Assembly: GCA_963555925.1 (NCBI GenBank)
Contig: CAUVXJ010000048.1
Span: 81,587 to 145,586 of the forward strand
DNA: 64,000 bases
DNA from: Protofrankia sp963555925
GTDB taxonomy: Bacteria; Actinomycetota; Actinomycetes; Frankiales; Frankiaceae
Direction: 5' to 3'
Shown: positions 25,572-34,299 of the stretch, one piece after another
Numbering within the stretch: the first letter of the stretch is position 1
Layout of the letters: every line of letters starts with the position of its first letter
The notes under the pieces: model-generated
Database searches by the model: none
What the model saw: only the letters and a program-made list of their open reading frames with translations
Told to the model about the DNA's origin: nothing
Translations under genes and position numbers: made by a program

Positions 25572-27071
25572 TCAAGCCCCGACCTTCATCCACACGCTCT
25601 TGAGCTGGGTGAAATCGTCGAGAGAGGCCGCGCCCAGGGTGCGGCCATGCCCGGAGTACTTCACACCGCCGTAGGGCACCGTCGGGTAGACCATCTGGAA
25701 GGTGTTCACCCACACCGTTCCTGTCCGTAATGCTCTGCTCACGCGGTGTGCCAGGCCCAGGTCGTTGGTCCACACGCCAGCCGCCAGACCGTACTCGGTG
25801 TCGTTGGCGATGGCGATGGCCTCCTCCTCCGAGCCGAACTCCAGCACGGACATCACCGGACCGAAGATCTCCTCGCGGGCGATCCGCATGTCGTTGCGCA
25901 CGGATGTGAACACCGTCGGCTGGTGGAAGTAGCCGACGTCGCCGTGACGCTCACCGCCGAGCACCAGCTCCGCACCCTCGTCACGGCCGTAGCCGACGTA
26001 GCGCTGCACCCGCTCCAGCTGTTCCGCGGACACCAGCGGTCCCATCTGGCTACTGGGGTCGAAACCCGAGCCGAGCCGGATGTCACGCGACCCATCAATG
26101 ATCATACTTACCAGTTTGTCGTGCACGGAACGGTGCACCAACAGACGACTACCCGCGGTGCACACCTGTCCGGATGCGCCCCACACCGCGGCCATGGCCG
26201 CTGCGGCGGCGGCCTCCAGGTTGGCGTCGGGGAAGACGATGAACGGGCTCTTGCCGCCGAGTTCGAGGCTCACCCGCTTCACCCGTGCGGCGGCGGCCGC
26301 CTGAATCGCGCTTCCGGTAGCCACGGACCCGGTGAACGACAGGGCGTCGATGTCGGCAGAGGCGACGAGGGCGGCGCCCACGACCTCACCGACACCTTGA
26401 ACGACGTTGAAGACCCCCGGCGGAATCCCCGCCTCGAGCGCCAGCTCCGCCATGAGAACCGCCGACATGGGGGTCTGCTCGGCCGGCTTCAGCACGACGC
26501 TGTTGCCCGCGCTGATGGCGGCGGCCACCGAGGCGAACACGGCCGTCGGCCCGTTCCACGGAGTGATCAGGCCGACGACGCCGATCGGCTCCCGGTGCTG
26601 ATACACGGCCAGGTCCGACGGTACCGGCGGGATCGTTCCGGAAAGCTTGGAGGGCCAGCCCGCGTAGTAGTCAATACCGTCGACCGCGAACTGGACGATG
26701 AATCCCTCATAGAAGCGCAGCAATCCCGCGTCGATCACATCGATCTCGGCGAAGACGTCCGCCCGCTCCGTCAGGAGGCTGGAGAGCCTGCGCATCCGGC
26801 GTTCTTTTTCCAAGGGCGGGAGGAACCGCCACCGGCCGTCCTCGAAGGCGGCGCGCGCAGATTGTGCGGCCCGTTCGGCGTCGGCCACCGAGCCGGCAGC
26901 GGCGGTGGCGACCTGCCGTTCCGTCGCGGGATCGATGACCGCCATCGTCGCCCCGTCGGCAGCCGGGACGACCTCACCGTCGATAACGTGACCGAACAGG
27001 GGGCGTGCCAGCTGCCGTGCGGCTTCCGCCGAAATCGGATATGTCGAGGAATCGTCCGATGTACTGATCAC
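25572..27071 (-). CDS. NAD(P)-dependent aldehyde dehydrogenase
   Basis: Oxidises an aldehyde intermediate to the acid. 499 residues from GTG at 27071, selected by GGAG eight bases upstream; the frame is open to 27179. VVGLITPWNGPT and LKPAEQTPMSA bind cofactor. The general base is in VSLELGGKSPF and the nucleophile in GASGQVCTAGSRLL. EEIFGPVMSVLEF and VNTFQMVYPTVPYGG complete the set. Its ends are the template from which the 17170-17310 remnant can be recognised. It lies downstream of the importer genes and may share their transcript. Confidence 0.93.
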   Translation of the reverse strand: MISTSDDSSTYPISAEAARQLARPLFGHVIDGEVVPAADGATMAVIDPATERQVATAAAGSVADAERAAQSARAAFEDGRWRFLPPLEKERRMRRLSSLLTERADVFAEIDVIDAGLLRFYEGFIVQFAVDGIDYYAGWPSKLSGTIPPVPSDLAVYQHREPIGVVGLITPWNGPTAVFASVAAAISAGNSVVLKPAEQTPMSAVLMAELALEAGIPPGVFNVVQGVGEVVGAALVASADIDALSFTGSVATGSAIQAAAAARVKRVSLELGGKSPFIVFPDANLEAAAAAAMAAVWGASGQVCTAGSRLLVHRSVHDKLVSMIIDGSRDIRLGSGFDPSSQMGPLVSAEQLERVQRYVGYGRDEGAELVLGGERHGDVGYFHQPTVFTSVRNDMRIAREEIFGPVMSVLEFGSEEEAIAIANDTEYGLAAGVWTNDLGLAHRVSRALRTGTVWVNTFQMVYPTVPYGGVKYSGHGRTLGAASLDDFTQLKSVWMKVGA

Positions 27072-27162
27072 CGAAGGTACTCCGATCCGGTAGGAGAGAT
27101 ATCTGCGGAAAAAGGTCCCGATATACTGAAAGCGACTGCACTGAGAGCAACCGGCAACCGGG

Positions 27163-28401
27163 TCACGGGGCCGGGGCACGTGGCTCGCCGGTCGCGACGG
27201 GCTCAGGCTGCGCGCCGGACTCGGACTCGGACCCGGACTCGGCAGCCGCCGCCTGCGTTCGCCGGCTGCGCCGGGTCTGGGCGACCTGCCGACTCGCCAG
27301 GGCGACGGCGATCAGCAGGGCCACGCCCTGGAACAGCGGCTGGATCCAGAAGGTGCCGGGCCCGAAGGCCAGTTGCAGGCCCTTGACACCGAACGCGAGC
27401 GCGAAATACGCGACCAGCGTGCCCCACACGTTGGGCCGCCGGGAGAACTGCGACGCCCCGAAGAACACCGCTGCCAGTGCGGGGAACAGCAGACCTGAAC
27501 CGGAGTCCGCGGTATAGGCGCCGACCCGCATCGAGTAGATGACGCCGGCGATCCCGGCCACCCCGCCGGAGGCGATGAGCGAGCCGTAGACGAGCCGCTC
27601 CGCCGGCAGGCCGGCCAGCCGCGCGGCCTCCGGGTTGCTGCCGACCGCGAACAGGTAGCGCCCGACCGGCGTGTGCTCCAGAACGAACCACAGGATGACC
27701 GCCAGCGCCAGAAGGTAGAGCACGACCACCGGAACGCCCAGCAGGTTCGTACTGCCGAGCGTCGCGAACCGGTCGGAGAACGCGCCGGTGATCTGGCGGT
27801 TGTCAGAGACCTTCAGCCCCACGGCGGTGAGCACCTGGCTCACGCCGAGGGTGGCTATCAGCGAGTTGACCCGGAACCGCACGACCAGGAAGCCGCTGAC
27901 CAGTCCGACCAGGCAGCACACCAGCACAGCGCCGAGGCAGACCAGGCCGACCGGGATGTGGGTGTTGCCCGCGAACCAGTTGATCAATACCAGCGACAGA
28001 CCCATCATCGCGCCGATCGACAGGTCGAAGATGCCGGCCGCGAGCGGGACCAGGAAGGCCAGCGCCAGGACCGCGGTCACCACGCCTTCGCCGAAGGTGA
28101 GACGGAACGTGCTGACCGTCAGGAACAAATGTGGCTTGAGCGCTCCGAAAATGATGATGAACAGCGCGAAAAGGAGGAGGGCGCTGTACTTGCCGAGCGT
28201 GAGGCTGACCGGCTGCCGGACAGGCTCCGGCGGGTACGGACCGCCCGCGACACCACGACCTGCCCCGCCCTTCGCGGTCCCGGCTTCCACAGCGGGTGGC
28301 TGGGCGACGACGGGCCCGGCCGGCTGGCCGCCGGCCCGGTCCGCGGTGCTGTCGGCCGCGGTGCTGTCGGCCGCGGATCGCCGACCGATTTCTAACGACA
28401 T
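27163..28401 (-). CDS. ABC importer permease, RbsC-like
   Basis: Membrane channel of a sugar-type (CUT2) uptake system. 412 residues: a 65-residue Ala/Pro-rich cytoplasmic N terminus, then about 9-10 helices including the signature LAAGIFDLSIGAMMGLSLV, RVNSLIATLGVSQVLTAVG and VGRYLFAVGSNPEAARLAG (EAA-like loop). GAGGTGGAG lies just before the ATG. The C-terminal tail is rich in Ser-Glu repeats. It works with the ATPase and lipoprotein upstream. CUT2 importers also carry non-sugar substrates such as autoinducers or aromatic glycosides, so the cluster's substrate may enter here. Confidence 0.92.
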   Translation of the reverse strand: MSLEIGRRSAADSTAADSTADRAGGQPAGPVVAQPPAVEAGTAKGGAGRGVAGGPYPPEPVRQPVSLTLGKYSALLLFALFIIIFGALKPHLFLTVSTFRLTFGEGVVTAVLALAFLVPLAAGIFDLSIGAMMGLSLVLINWFAGNTHIPVGLVCLGAVLVCCLVGLVSGFLVVRFRVNSLIATLGVSQVLTAVGLKVSDNRQITGAFSDRFATLGSTNLLGVPVVVLYLLALAVILWFVLEHTPVGRYLFAVGSNPEAARLAGLPAERLVYGSLIASGGVAGIAGVIYSMRVGAYTADSGSGLLFPALAAVFFGASQFSRRPNVWGTLVAYFALAFGVKGLQLAFGPGTFWIQPLFQGVALLIAVALASRQVAQTRRSRRTQAAAAESGSESESGAQPEPVATGEPRAPAP

Positions 28402-28468
28402 TGCTCCACCTCGGAAGATGCAGGACGAAGACGGCCTTGATCACACGACCGCCGGTCGAAAAAGGGAC

Positions 28469-30025
28469 TCATGGCGCTCCCAGCGATACCTGTGCGTGAT
28501 CAATGGCTTCCGGTGAAAGGTCGACGCCCCGGCGCAGTGTGCGCACGACACGTCCGTGACTCAGAATGAGTACGCGGTCGGCCAGGCGGGCCAGCTCCTC
28601 GCTGTCGGTCGAGACCAGTAGGACCGCCGTTCCCGCGTCCGCGCTGCGCTCGATGATGCTGTGGACCTGATCACGCGCCTTCACGTCGATGCCGGCGGTC
28701 GGGTCGTCGAGCACGAGCACCTTCGGGGACAGGCGCAACGCGCGGGCGACGAGCACCTTCTGCTGGTTCCCTCCGGACAGGCTCGTGATGGGCGCGTCCA
28801 CGCCGCGGGTCACGATCCCGAGCTCGTCGACCCAGGTACGAACCTCCCGGCGCTCGGACCCGGCGTCGATGTAGCCGCGCCGGACATGGCGGCGCAGCGA
28901 CCCCATGGTCAGGTTCTGGCGTACCGTCAGGGTGGCGAAGGTGCCGTACCGCGCCCGTTCGCCCGGTACGAAGGCCAGCCGGGCAGCCATGGCCGCGGCG
29001 GGATTCGCCGACGGAACGGCGACACCGTCCACGGACACCTGGCCCGCCCGGGGCATCCGTCCGCTGAGCATTGCACCCAGCACCTCGCGACCCGAACCGG
29101 TCAGGCCGGCGATTCCGACGATCTCCCCACGGCGCACGGTGGTGGACACTCCGGCGACGGTTCCCCCGGCGATCTCCTCAAGTCCCAGGACGACGGGCCC
29201 GGCCGTCTCGACCGCCTCGTCACGCCCGGTCGAGATGACCAGGTCGTGACCAACCATCAGCCGGCCGAGGGTGTCGCGGTCCATGTCGGCGGCATCCGCC
29301 GATGCGACCTTCCGGCCGTCGCGCAGGACCGTGACCTGGTCCGCGATGTCGAGGACCTCGTCCAGATGGTGCGAGACGATGAGCACGCTGTGTCCGGCGT
29401 CCCGCAGCCGCCGGATCGTCGCCAACAGCCGGTCCACGTCGGCCGCCGGCAGGGCGGCGGTCGGTTCGTCGAGCACCAACACCGCCCTACCCTGGTCCGG
29501 TTCGGGAAGCGCCCGCGCGATGGCGAGACCTGTGCGGTCGGCCAGCCCCAGTTCGCCCGTCGGGGCGCGGACATCGATGTCGAGCCCAACCCGCGCCACC
29601 CGCTCCTGCGCCTGCCGGCGAGCTTCCCGCCAGTGGATCCGGCCGAGGAAGCCCCGCGGATAGGAGAGCCCCAGCATGAGGTTCTCCACCGAGCTGAGGT
29701 CGAGGAGCAGCCCCAGGTCCTGGTGGACGAAACGGATTCCGGCCTCGTGCGCCGCCGCCGATCCGAATTGCAACGGCATACCGCGCACCCAGACGCTGCC
29801 GCCCGGATCCGGACGATGGTAGCCCGCCACAATCTTGATCAGGGTGGACTTGCCGGAGCCGTTCTGCCCGACGAGGGCGTGCACCTTTCCCTCGGCGATG
29901 GCAAGATCGACACGGTCGAGGACCACCTGCCCGGAAAACGTCTTGGACAGGTTGCGGATGTCCAGGGCCGGCACGTTCGCCCTGTCCTCCTGTGAAGCTG
30001 TCTCGACTTCGCCGTTACTCACCAT
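28469..30025 (-). CDS. ABC importer ATPase with two ABC domains, RbsA-like
   Basis: 518 residues. The first nucleotide-binding domain has Walker A GQNGSGKST and Walker B VLVLDEPTAAL, with a divergent signature region. The second has a degenerate P-loop (LTGSGREVLG), signature SLSGGNQQK and VLVLDDPTAGID. One active and one weakened site is normal for RbsA-type ATPases. The ATG at 30025 follows a triple GTGAGTAATG repeat and has no clear ribosome-binding site, so the start may be one of the alternative codons nearby. A hairpin separates it from the upstream lipoprotein gene. Confidence 0.92.
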   Translation of the reverse strand: MVSNGEVETASQEDRANVPALDIRNLSKTFSGQVVLDRVDLAIAEGKVHALVGQNGSGKSTLIKIVAGYHRPDPGGSVWVRGMPLQFGSAAAHEAGIRFVHQDLGLLLDLSSVENLMLGLSYPRGFLGRIHWREARRQAQERVARVGLDIDVRAPTGELGLADRTGLAIARALPEPDQGRAVLVLDEPTAALPAADVDRLLATIRRLRDAGHSVLIVSHHLDEVLDIADQVTVLRDGRKVASADAADMDRDTLGRLMVGHDLVISTGRDEAVETAGPVVLGLEEIAGGTVAGVSTTVRRGEIVGIAGLTGSGREVLGAMLSGRMPRAGQVSVDGVAVPSANPAAAMAARLAFVPGERARYGTFATLTVRQNLTMGSLRRHVRRGYIDAGSERREVRTWVDELGIVTRGVDAPITSLSGGNQQKVLVARALRLSPKVLVLDDPTAGIDVKARDQVHSIIERSADAGTAVLLVSTDSEELARLADRVLILSHGRVVRTLRRGVDLSPEAIDHAQVSLGAP

Positions 30026-30070
30026 TACTCACCATTACTCAACTGACCTGACACCTCGCGCCTGCTGGGG

Positions 30071-30111
30071 CCGAAGAATGCGCGAATGAACAATGATCGC
30101 GCACTCTTCGG
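30071..30111 (-). terminator. Intercistronic hairpin (attenuator) between binding-protein and ATPase genes
   Basis: CCGAAGAATGCGCGA pairs with TCGCGCACTCTTCGG (14 of 15 bp) around an 11-base loop. In ABC importer operons such a hairpin lets the binding protein be made in excess over the membrane components. No U-run follows, so partial termination or mRNA stabilisation is the likely effect. Confidence 0.6.
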
Positions 30112-30141
30112 CGAACCGTGTGATTTCAGCTTGCCGTCACC

Positions 30142-31305
30142 TCAGAAACCCCACAGCTTCTTGAACGTGTCCTTGAAGCCGGCCGGCCCGGGCCAGCCGT
30201 TCTTCTCGTCCACGATGGCCTTCGCCTGGTCGGGTGTGCTCACGAGATAGAACGGCGAGATGGCAGCCTTGCGCTCGTCCGGCAGCGACCACTGGTCGAC
30301 CGCGACACGAGCCATCTGGTCCGCCATCGTCCACATCGCGAGCTCCTGCGGGAGTGCGCTCCACGCCGTCGAGGTGCCGTTGATGACTTCGTTGAACTGC
30401 GGCTGCGCCCCCTGGGTACCGACCAGCTTCACCTTCCCCAACAGGCCGGCTGTCTTCAGGACGGCCGGCACACCTTTCTCAAGGCCGTTGTAGGTGAAGA
30501 AGACGTAGTTGACGCTGGGATTTGCCTGCAGGTAGGAAGAGACGCTCTGCGGCACGGCGCCACCGGCGAGGTCGTTGACCGTCGTCTCAAGAGTGTGGAT
30601 CTTGCAGCTGGGGCAGTTCTTGCCGAGCTCGGCCTTCACCCCGTCGGCCTGTGCCGTCAGAACCGGGTAGGAGGGGATCGTCACCAGCAGGATGTCGGCC
30701 TTGCCGTTCGAATCCACAGCCATGAAGTCGGCCATCGCGCCGCCGAAGGCACTGGCGGCGGTGGCGTCGTTGCAGTCCGAGAAAAGGTTGTTGCTCGGTC
30801 CCGCGGGCACGTCCGTGCTGTAGCACATGAACAGCGGGATGCCCTTGGACTTCGCCTGGTTCATCTGCTGCTTGAACAGGTCGACGGGAAAGCCGGTGGT
30901 GGCGATGTAGTCCACGCCGGCGTCGATGGCCTGTTGAATGGCCGAACCCGGATCGGTTGCGGTGGCGCTCAGCGTGGTCAGGCTCCAACCCAGGGCTGCG
31001 GTGGCGTCCTTGACGAAACCAGCCAGGATGGCGCAGTTCGGGTCCGCGCACTGGACGAAGGCAACCTTCTTCTTCGGCGGCGCAGACTTCAGCGGCGTGG
31101 ACTGAACGATGCTCGTCGGCGGCGTCAGGTACTTGGCGAGGTTCGCCTTGGCTGCTGCTAACGACGCGTCGGACGTCGGAGCCGGGTTTGCCGCCGTCGC
31201 CGCCGGCGTCGACGCCGAGTCCGAATCACTGCCGCACGCCGCGAGGAACAGCGCGAGGACCACGCCGACGACGAGGGGCATTACTCTTCGAGAACTGCGA
31301 TGCAT
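30142..31305 (-). CDS. Substrate-binding lipoprotein of the ABC importer
   Basis: Periplasmic-binding-protein-like lipoprotein of 387 residues, anchored outside the membrane. Signal peptide VMPLVVGVVLALFLAAC with lipobox LAAC; a Ser/Ala/Thr linker follows. The PBP type 1 fold shows KKVAFVQCADPNCAILAGF, IQQAIDAGVDYIATTGFPVD and VNYVFFTYNGLEKGVPAVL. Four cysteines (CADPNC, CPSC) are unusual for this family and may form disulfides. ATG at 31305, preceded by GGGGTAATCAC. It is the first gene of the importer operon. A 650-bp leader region with operator-like site E lies upstream. Confidence 0.92.
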   Translation of the reverse strand: MHRSSRRVMPLVVGVVLALFLAACGSDSDSASTPAATAANPAPTSDASLAAAKANLAKYLTPPTSIVQSTPLKSAPPKKKVAFVQCADPNCAILAGFVKDATAALGWSLTTLSATATDPGSAIQQAIDAGVDYIATTGFPVDLFKQQMNQAKSKGIPLFMCYSTDVPAGPSNNLFSDCNDATAASAFGGAMADFMAVDSNGKADILLVTIPSYPVLTAQADGVKAELGKNCPSCKIHTLETTVNDLAGGAVPQSVSSYLQANPSVNYVFFTYNGLEKGVPAVLKTAGLLGKVKLVGTQGAQPQFNEVINGTSTAWSALPQELAMWTMADQMARVAVDQWSLPDERKAAISPFYLVSTPDQAKAIVDEKNGWPGPAGFKDTFKKLWGF

Positions 31306-31956
31306 GTGATTACCCCGTCGGTCCTTGAAGGAAAAGACGGGCGTCCTGACACAGCGCCGGCACAGGCCGGCCACCGTATCGGAATGCCGTCGCCGAGTGA
31401 TAGAAGATCAGTTGGGAAACAGCTGGACGTGGGGAAGGATTGTCGGCGGTGTCGCACCTGGACGCCGAGTCAGAGCCGGATCAAGTGCCAGGAAAAGTAT
31501 TCCTCGCGATGTTCGCTGTCAAGGACATACTCGGCGGCCCCCTCCTGGAGATCCACCGGGAACCAGACACGCCCGGCCGTCATCCAGTTGGCCGAAGATC
31601 ACGCGATCATGGACCTTTTCGCGCGCTCGAAGGCCCCATGGGTCGCCGGACGCCGTGGCCACGTACGAGGTATGCCCTCCCCTCCGCCGACCGTCGGTAC
31701 CGCCGGACCGGACACGCGGACCGAGGAGATACCGGAGGGCGTCCACGCTGCCCGCTCCAACCGTGGTCCACGTCACACGGAGACCATAAACGTCATGACG
31801 ATTAACCGCAAGGGAACGATGCGGGAAGGTCACGCGCATCGGCCGGCACAGACGCCGGCCCTGCGCGAGGGCACCCTCGCAGGTGACTCCTCATGAGGAA
31901 TAACGGGCAAGGCGCCGATTCCATGATCGTCGCCGTGGGTGTCGTGCGGGGCGAGC
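31306..31956. other. Long intergenic region with operator site E and a possible decayed gene
   Basis: No intact gene. On the minus strand, 31519-31839 followed in another frame by a run ending WFPVDLQEGAAEYV, LDSEHREEYFSWHLIRL looks protein-like and may be a frameshifted remnant; I cannot name it. Operator-like site E lies at 31887-31900. Confidence 0.35.
31887..31900. promoter_or_regulatory. Cluster operator site E (CTCCTCATGAGGAA)
   Basis: Fifth copy of the motif, containing a perfect 12-bp palindrome TCCTCATGAGGA (31888-31899) and the extension ATAA as in site D. It lies about 580 bp upstream of the importer lipoprotein start, so it would control the importer transcript through a long leader, or the decayed gene between. 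Confidence 0.5.
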
Positions 31957-32238
31957 TCAGTCCACCGGATGCGTGCGGGAGTCGTTGCCCACCACCAGGA
32001 GTCTGCCCGGAGCCCGTTCGCCGTTGATCAACCAGTAGCCACCGTCACGGTGTAAGCCGACCTGCGCGGGTGGAGCGCACCTGCCGTCGACCCGGTGTGT
32101 ATCGAATCCGGTGCTCACCCCGACGAACGTTTCATGACAGCTCGGGCAGTGGGCGGCGTTCAACGCCGTCCAACGGACACTGCATCGCCCACAGCTCAAC
32201 AGAGTCGGACGGTCGTAATCGACGTCCCGGCCAGCCAC
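31957..32238 (-). CDS. FDXHR-type small zinc-binding protein
   Basis: 93 residues. Two CxxC pairs (CGRCSVRW and CPSCHETF) form a zinc ribbon, followed by GVSTGFDTHRVDGRC and a tryptophan-containing tail. This is the signature of FDXHR family zinc-finger proteins, frequent on actinomycete phages and integrative elements; function unknown. GTG at 32238 follows GAGGGGGCG. Its presence at the start of a repeat- and remnant-rich stretch agrees with mobile origin. Confidence 0.75.
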   Translation of the reverse strand: MAGRDVDYDRPTLLSCGRCSVRWTALNAAHCPSCHETFVGVSTGFDTHRVDGRCAPPAQVGLHRDGGYWLINGERAPGRLLVVGNDSRTHPVD

Positions 32239-32412
32239 TGACTCGCCCCCTCACCCATCCGACATCGCACCCGCCACCGACCATGATGGGGTGGCGGGTG
32301 GTCGGTGGTGCGGGCAGGGGCGGCCAGTCATGCGATGCCTCGCATGATAATGCGAGGCCAACTGGTCGGCCCGGTATCGGCAGGTACCTATCCGCTCCCG
32401 TGGACCTGTCCC

Positions 32413-32477
32413 ACGACACAACCCAACGACACAGCCCAACGACGCAGCCCAACGACGCAGCCCAAGAACGCAGCCGG
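32413..32477 (+). repeat. 13-bp tandem repeat, about five copies
   Basis: Units ACGACACAACCCA, ACGACACAGCCCA, ACGACGCAGCCCA (twice) and a diverged last unit. Too short and regular for CRISPR. It abuts the terminator hairpin. Confidence 0.8.
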
Positions 32478-32510
32478 ACGGGCGTGAGTTCACGCCCGTC
32501 CGGCTGCGTT
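32467..32510. terminator. Perfect 21-bp hairpin terminator
   Basis: The left arm (from AACGCAGCCGGACGGGCG) is exactly complementary to the right arm ending GTCCGGCTGCGTT, with a two-base centre GT. It lies downstream of the secreted Gly/Ser protein gene on the minus strand and should end its transcript. Confidence 0.75.
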
Positions 32511-32585
32511 GTTGCACACGGCGACCACTGCTGCGAAGCCGTCAGGGCCGGATAACGGGTACCGGTCCGGTCCTGACGGTCGATG

Positions 32586-33092
32586 TCACCCCGGGAACCC
32601 ACCACCGGCACCGGCGCCGCCGCCCGTTCCGGTGCCGGACCCAGACCCAGACCCGGACCCGGTAGCGCCGGACAGTGCGTCCGCGGCGCTGGACAGCGCA
32701 CCACGGGTAAGGTCCAACGCAGCATGCGTAACATCCTTGGCGGTGTTCTCGCCGCTGCTGCCGGGGTTGGCACCATTGTTGCCGCCGGTACCGGTACCGG
32801 TGTCGCCCCCCGAGGTGGAGCCGACACCTGAGCCGGGGGTGGTGCTGGCGCTGGTAGTGGTTCCACCAGCGCCGGAGACCGCATTCGCGGCGCTGAACAG
32901 CGCACCACGGGTGATGTCGACAGCAACGCGGGACACGTCGCCGGCTGCCCCGGCTGCCCCGGCTGCCCCGGCGCCCGGGTCGCCGCCGGCGGTGAGGAAG
33001 GGAGAGGCGCTGGCCGGAGTGGCACCCAGGATCGCGGCGAGCACGCCGGTGACGGTGATGACACCGGCACGCCGCAGGGTTCTGGCGGTCAT
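32586..33092 (-). CDS. Secreted Gly/Ser-rich protein with two short repeats
   Basis: 168 residues. The signal peptide (RRAGVITVTGVLAAILGATP, then ASA cleavage) starts at the ATG at 33092 after GGGGGC. The mature protein has two copies of a 24-residue helix-like block (DVSRVAVDITRGALFSAANA, and DVTHAALDLTRGALSSAADA) joined by Gly/Thr/Ser-rich linkers, ending in a Gly-rich tail. It has no cysteine after the signal region and no sorting motif. I do not recognise a family. The repeats and linkers suggest a cell-surface or matrix protein. Confidence 0.6.
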   Translation of the reverse strand: MTARTLRRAGVITVTGVLAAILGATPASASPFLTAGGDPGAGAAGAAGAAGDVSRVAVDITRGALFSAANAVSGAGGTTTSASTTPGSGVGSTSGGDTGTGTGGNNGANPGSSGENTAKDVTHAALDLTRGALSSAADALSGATGSGSGSGSGTGTGGGAGAGGGFPG

Positions 33093-33332
33093 GCTTGCCC
33101 CCAGCAGATATCCGTAGTGGACGTTTCCCTGGAACCGTAAGCCGTCGCACGGCGTCGAGACGTCACATACCGGGCACTGTGGTAATGGTTTCATCACAGG
33201 GGAAGAAGACGCCTGCATCTCCATCGGGTCGGGCGAGGCTCCCCGGGACTGGCGCGGTCGAAGTCGGGGAATACCTCGGTCAGCCACCGACCATCGCCAT
33301 GGCGCGGCGGCATCGGACACAGGGAGGCCACG

Positions 33333-33899
33333 ATGTCCAGGACAGCGACGGAGCATCGAGTGTACGGCGACGCCGCCGGTGCCGTGTGGGCCGTTCTCCT
33401 TGTACTGGGCATCGCCGTCACGGCGCTCGGCGCCGTGCTCGTCGCGAACCCGTCCGACTCGGCGAGCACGCTGGCGATTCTGGTCGGGTTGGCGCTGGTG
33501 CTCGCCGGTATCACCGAGGTGCTCGCGGCGGGACGCGCGCCGGAGCCTGCCAGGGCGGCCGTGTTCGGCGTTCTGCTGGTCCTGGGCGGAATCGTGGCAT
33601 TGGCGTGGCCTGATGTGACGCTCTGGACGCTAGCAGTGATCGTCGGAGTGTCCCTCGTGATAGCCGGGTTCATTCGGCTGATCATCGCCTCAGCCGCTCC
33701 GGCGGACGACCCCGGGCGTGGGCGAGCCGTCGCGGCCGGCATCCTGTGCGTGATCGCCGGCATCGTGGCGATGTCCTGGCCGTCGGCGACCGTGTTCGTC
33801 CTGGCCGTGGTCTTCGGCATCTGGCTGATCGTCCACGGGGTCACACAGATCATCCTTGCGCTGAGCCTTCGCCGGGCGCTGGCGGCCACCGCCCCCTGA
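33333..33899 (+). CDS. HdeD/DUF308 family membrane protein
   Basis: Integral membrane protein of 188 residues with six hydrophobic helices in pairs (AVWAVLLVLGIAVTALGAVL, TLAILVGLALVLAGITEVLA, AVFGVLLVLGGIVALAWPDV, LWTLAVIVGVSLVIAGFIRL, AAGILCVIAGIVAMSWPSA, VFVLAVVFGIWLIVHGVTQI). The AWPDVTLWTLA/SWPSATVFVLA pairs are typical of HdeD acid-resistance-like proteins. GGGAGG lies 6 bases before the ATG. It stands alone. Role beyond membrane stress is not established in actinomycetes. Confidence 0.88.
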   Translation: MSRTATEHRVYGDAAGAVWAVLLVLGIAVTALGAVLVANPSDSASTLAILVGLALVLAGITEVLAAGRAPEPARAAVFGVLLVLGGIVALAWPDVTLWTLAVIVGVSLVIAGFIRLIIASAAPADDPGRGRAVAAGILCVIAGIVAMSWPSATVFVLAVVFGIWLIVHGVTQIILALSLRRALAATAP

Positions 33900-34062
33900 T
33901 GGCGGATCTCCCGCACTGAGAACCGCCTCCACCGGCGGTCCGCACTGAATCGGCACGACCGGCGGCGGGTGGGCGGACAGGCCACTCGGCCTTGTTCGCC
34001 ATCGATCCGAGCCGCCCATCGAGCGCCATCGGCTGGAGTCCCTGCCGGGAAAGCGCCGCGTC

Positions 34063-34173
34063 TTGAGGCTACACGTCCCCGAACAGCCACTGGTCGACAT
34101 GGCCGAACTGACCGACGCCGACCTGGACACCGTCTCGGCGGGCGTCGTGGTCATTCTCATCATCATCGCGTGA
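34063..34173 (+). CDS. RiPP precursor-like peptide (36 residues)
   Basis: A short ORF with leader-like acidic part PEQPLVDMAELTDADLDTVS, the cleavage-like SAG and a very hydrophobic nine-residue end VVVILIIIA. The LTDADLDTVSAG pattern is that of RiPP leader peptides (TOMM and lanthipeptide classes), ending at a double-small-residue site. Start could be TTG at 34063 or ATG at 34099; neither has a strong ribosome-binding site. A truncated YcaO gene follows at once, supporting a decayed RiPP locus. The core has no Cys, Ser or Thr, so it is not an obvious azoline substrate. Confidence 0.45.
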   Translation: MRLHVPEQPLVDMAELTDADLDTVSAGVVVILIIIA

Positions 34174-34299
34174 CGGTCATCCCGACGAGTTCCTAGCCGA
34201 ACAGCAGCCAGCCCGACCCCTGCCTGGTCGCAACGGCAACGGCAACGGCCGGGCCACGACCGGAGTCTCGAAGACGTGCCGGGCTCGCCGCAACCGGTG

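Larger units (their letters stand above)
32239..32585. other. Intergenic region with tandem repeats and terminator
   Basis: No gene. It contains a 13-bp tandem array (32413-32477) running into a perfect hairpin (32467-32510). Confidence 0.5.

Noticed and set aside
25746..27386. 546-codon plus-strand frame
   Set aside because: Exact shadow of the aldehyde dehydrogenase, which has complete catalytic motifs.
32413..32477. CRISPR-like short repeat array
   Set aside because: 13-bp units are directly adjacent without spacers, and no cas gene is in the window.
33194..34090. 298-codon minus-strand frame
   Set aside because: Antisense to the HdeD-like gene; Arg/Pro/Thr-rich with no domain.
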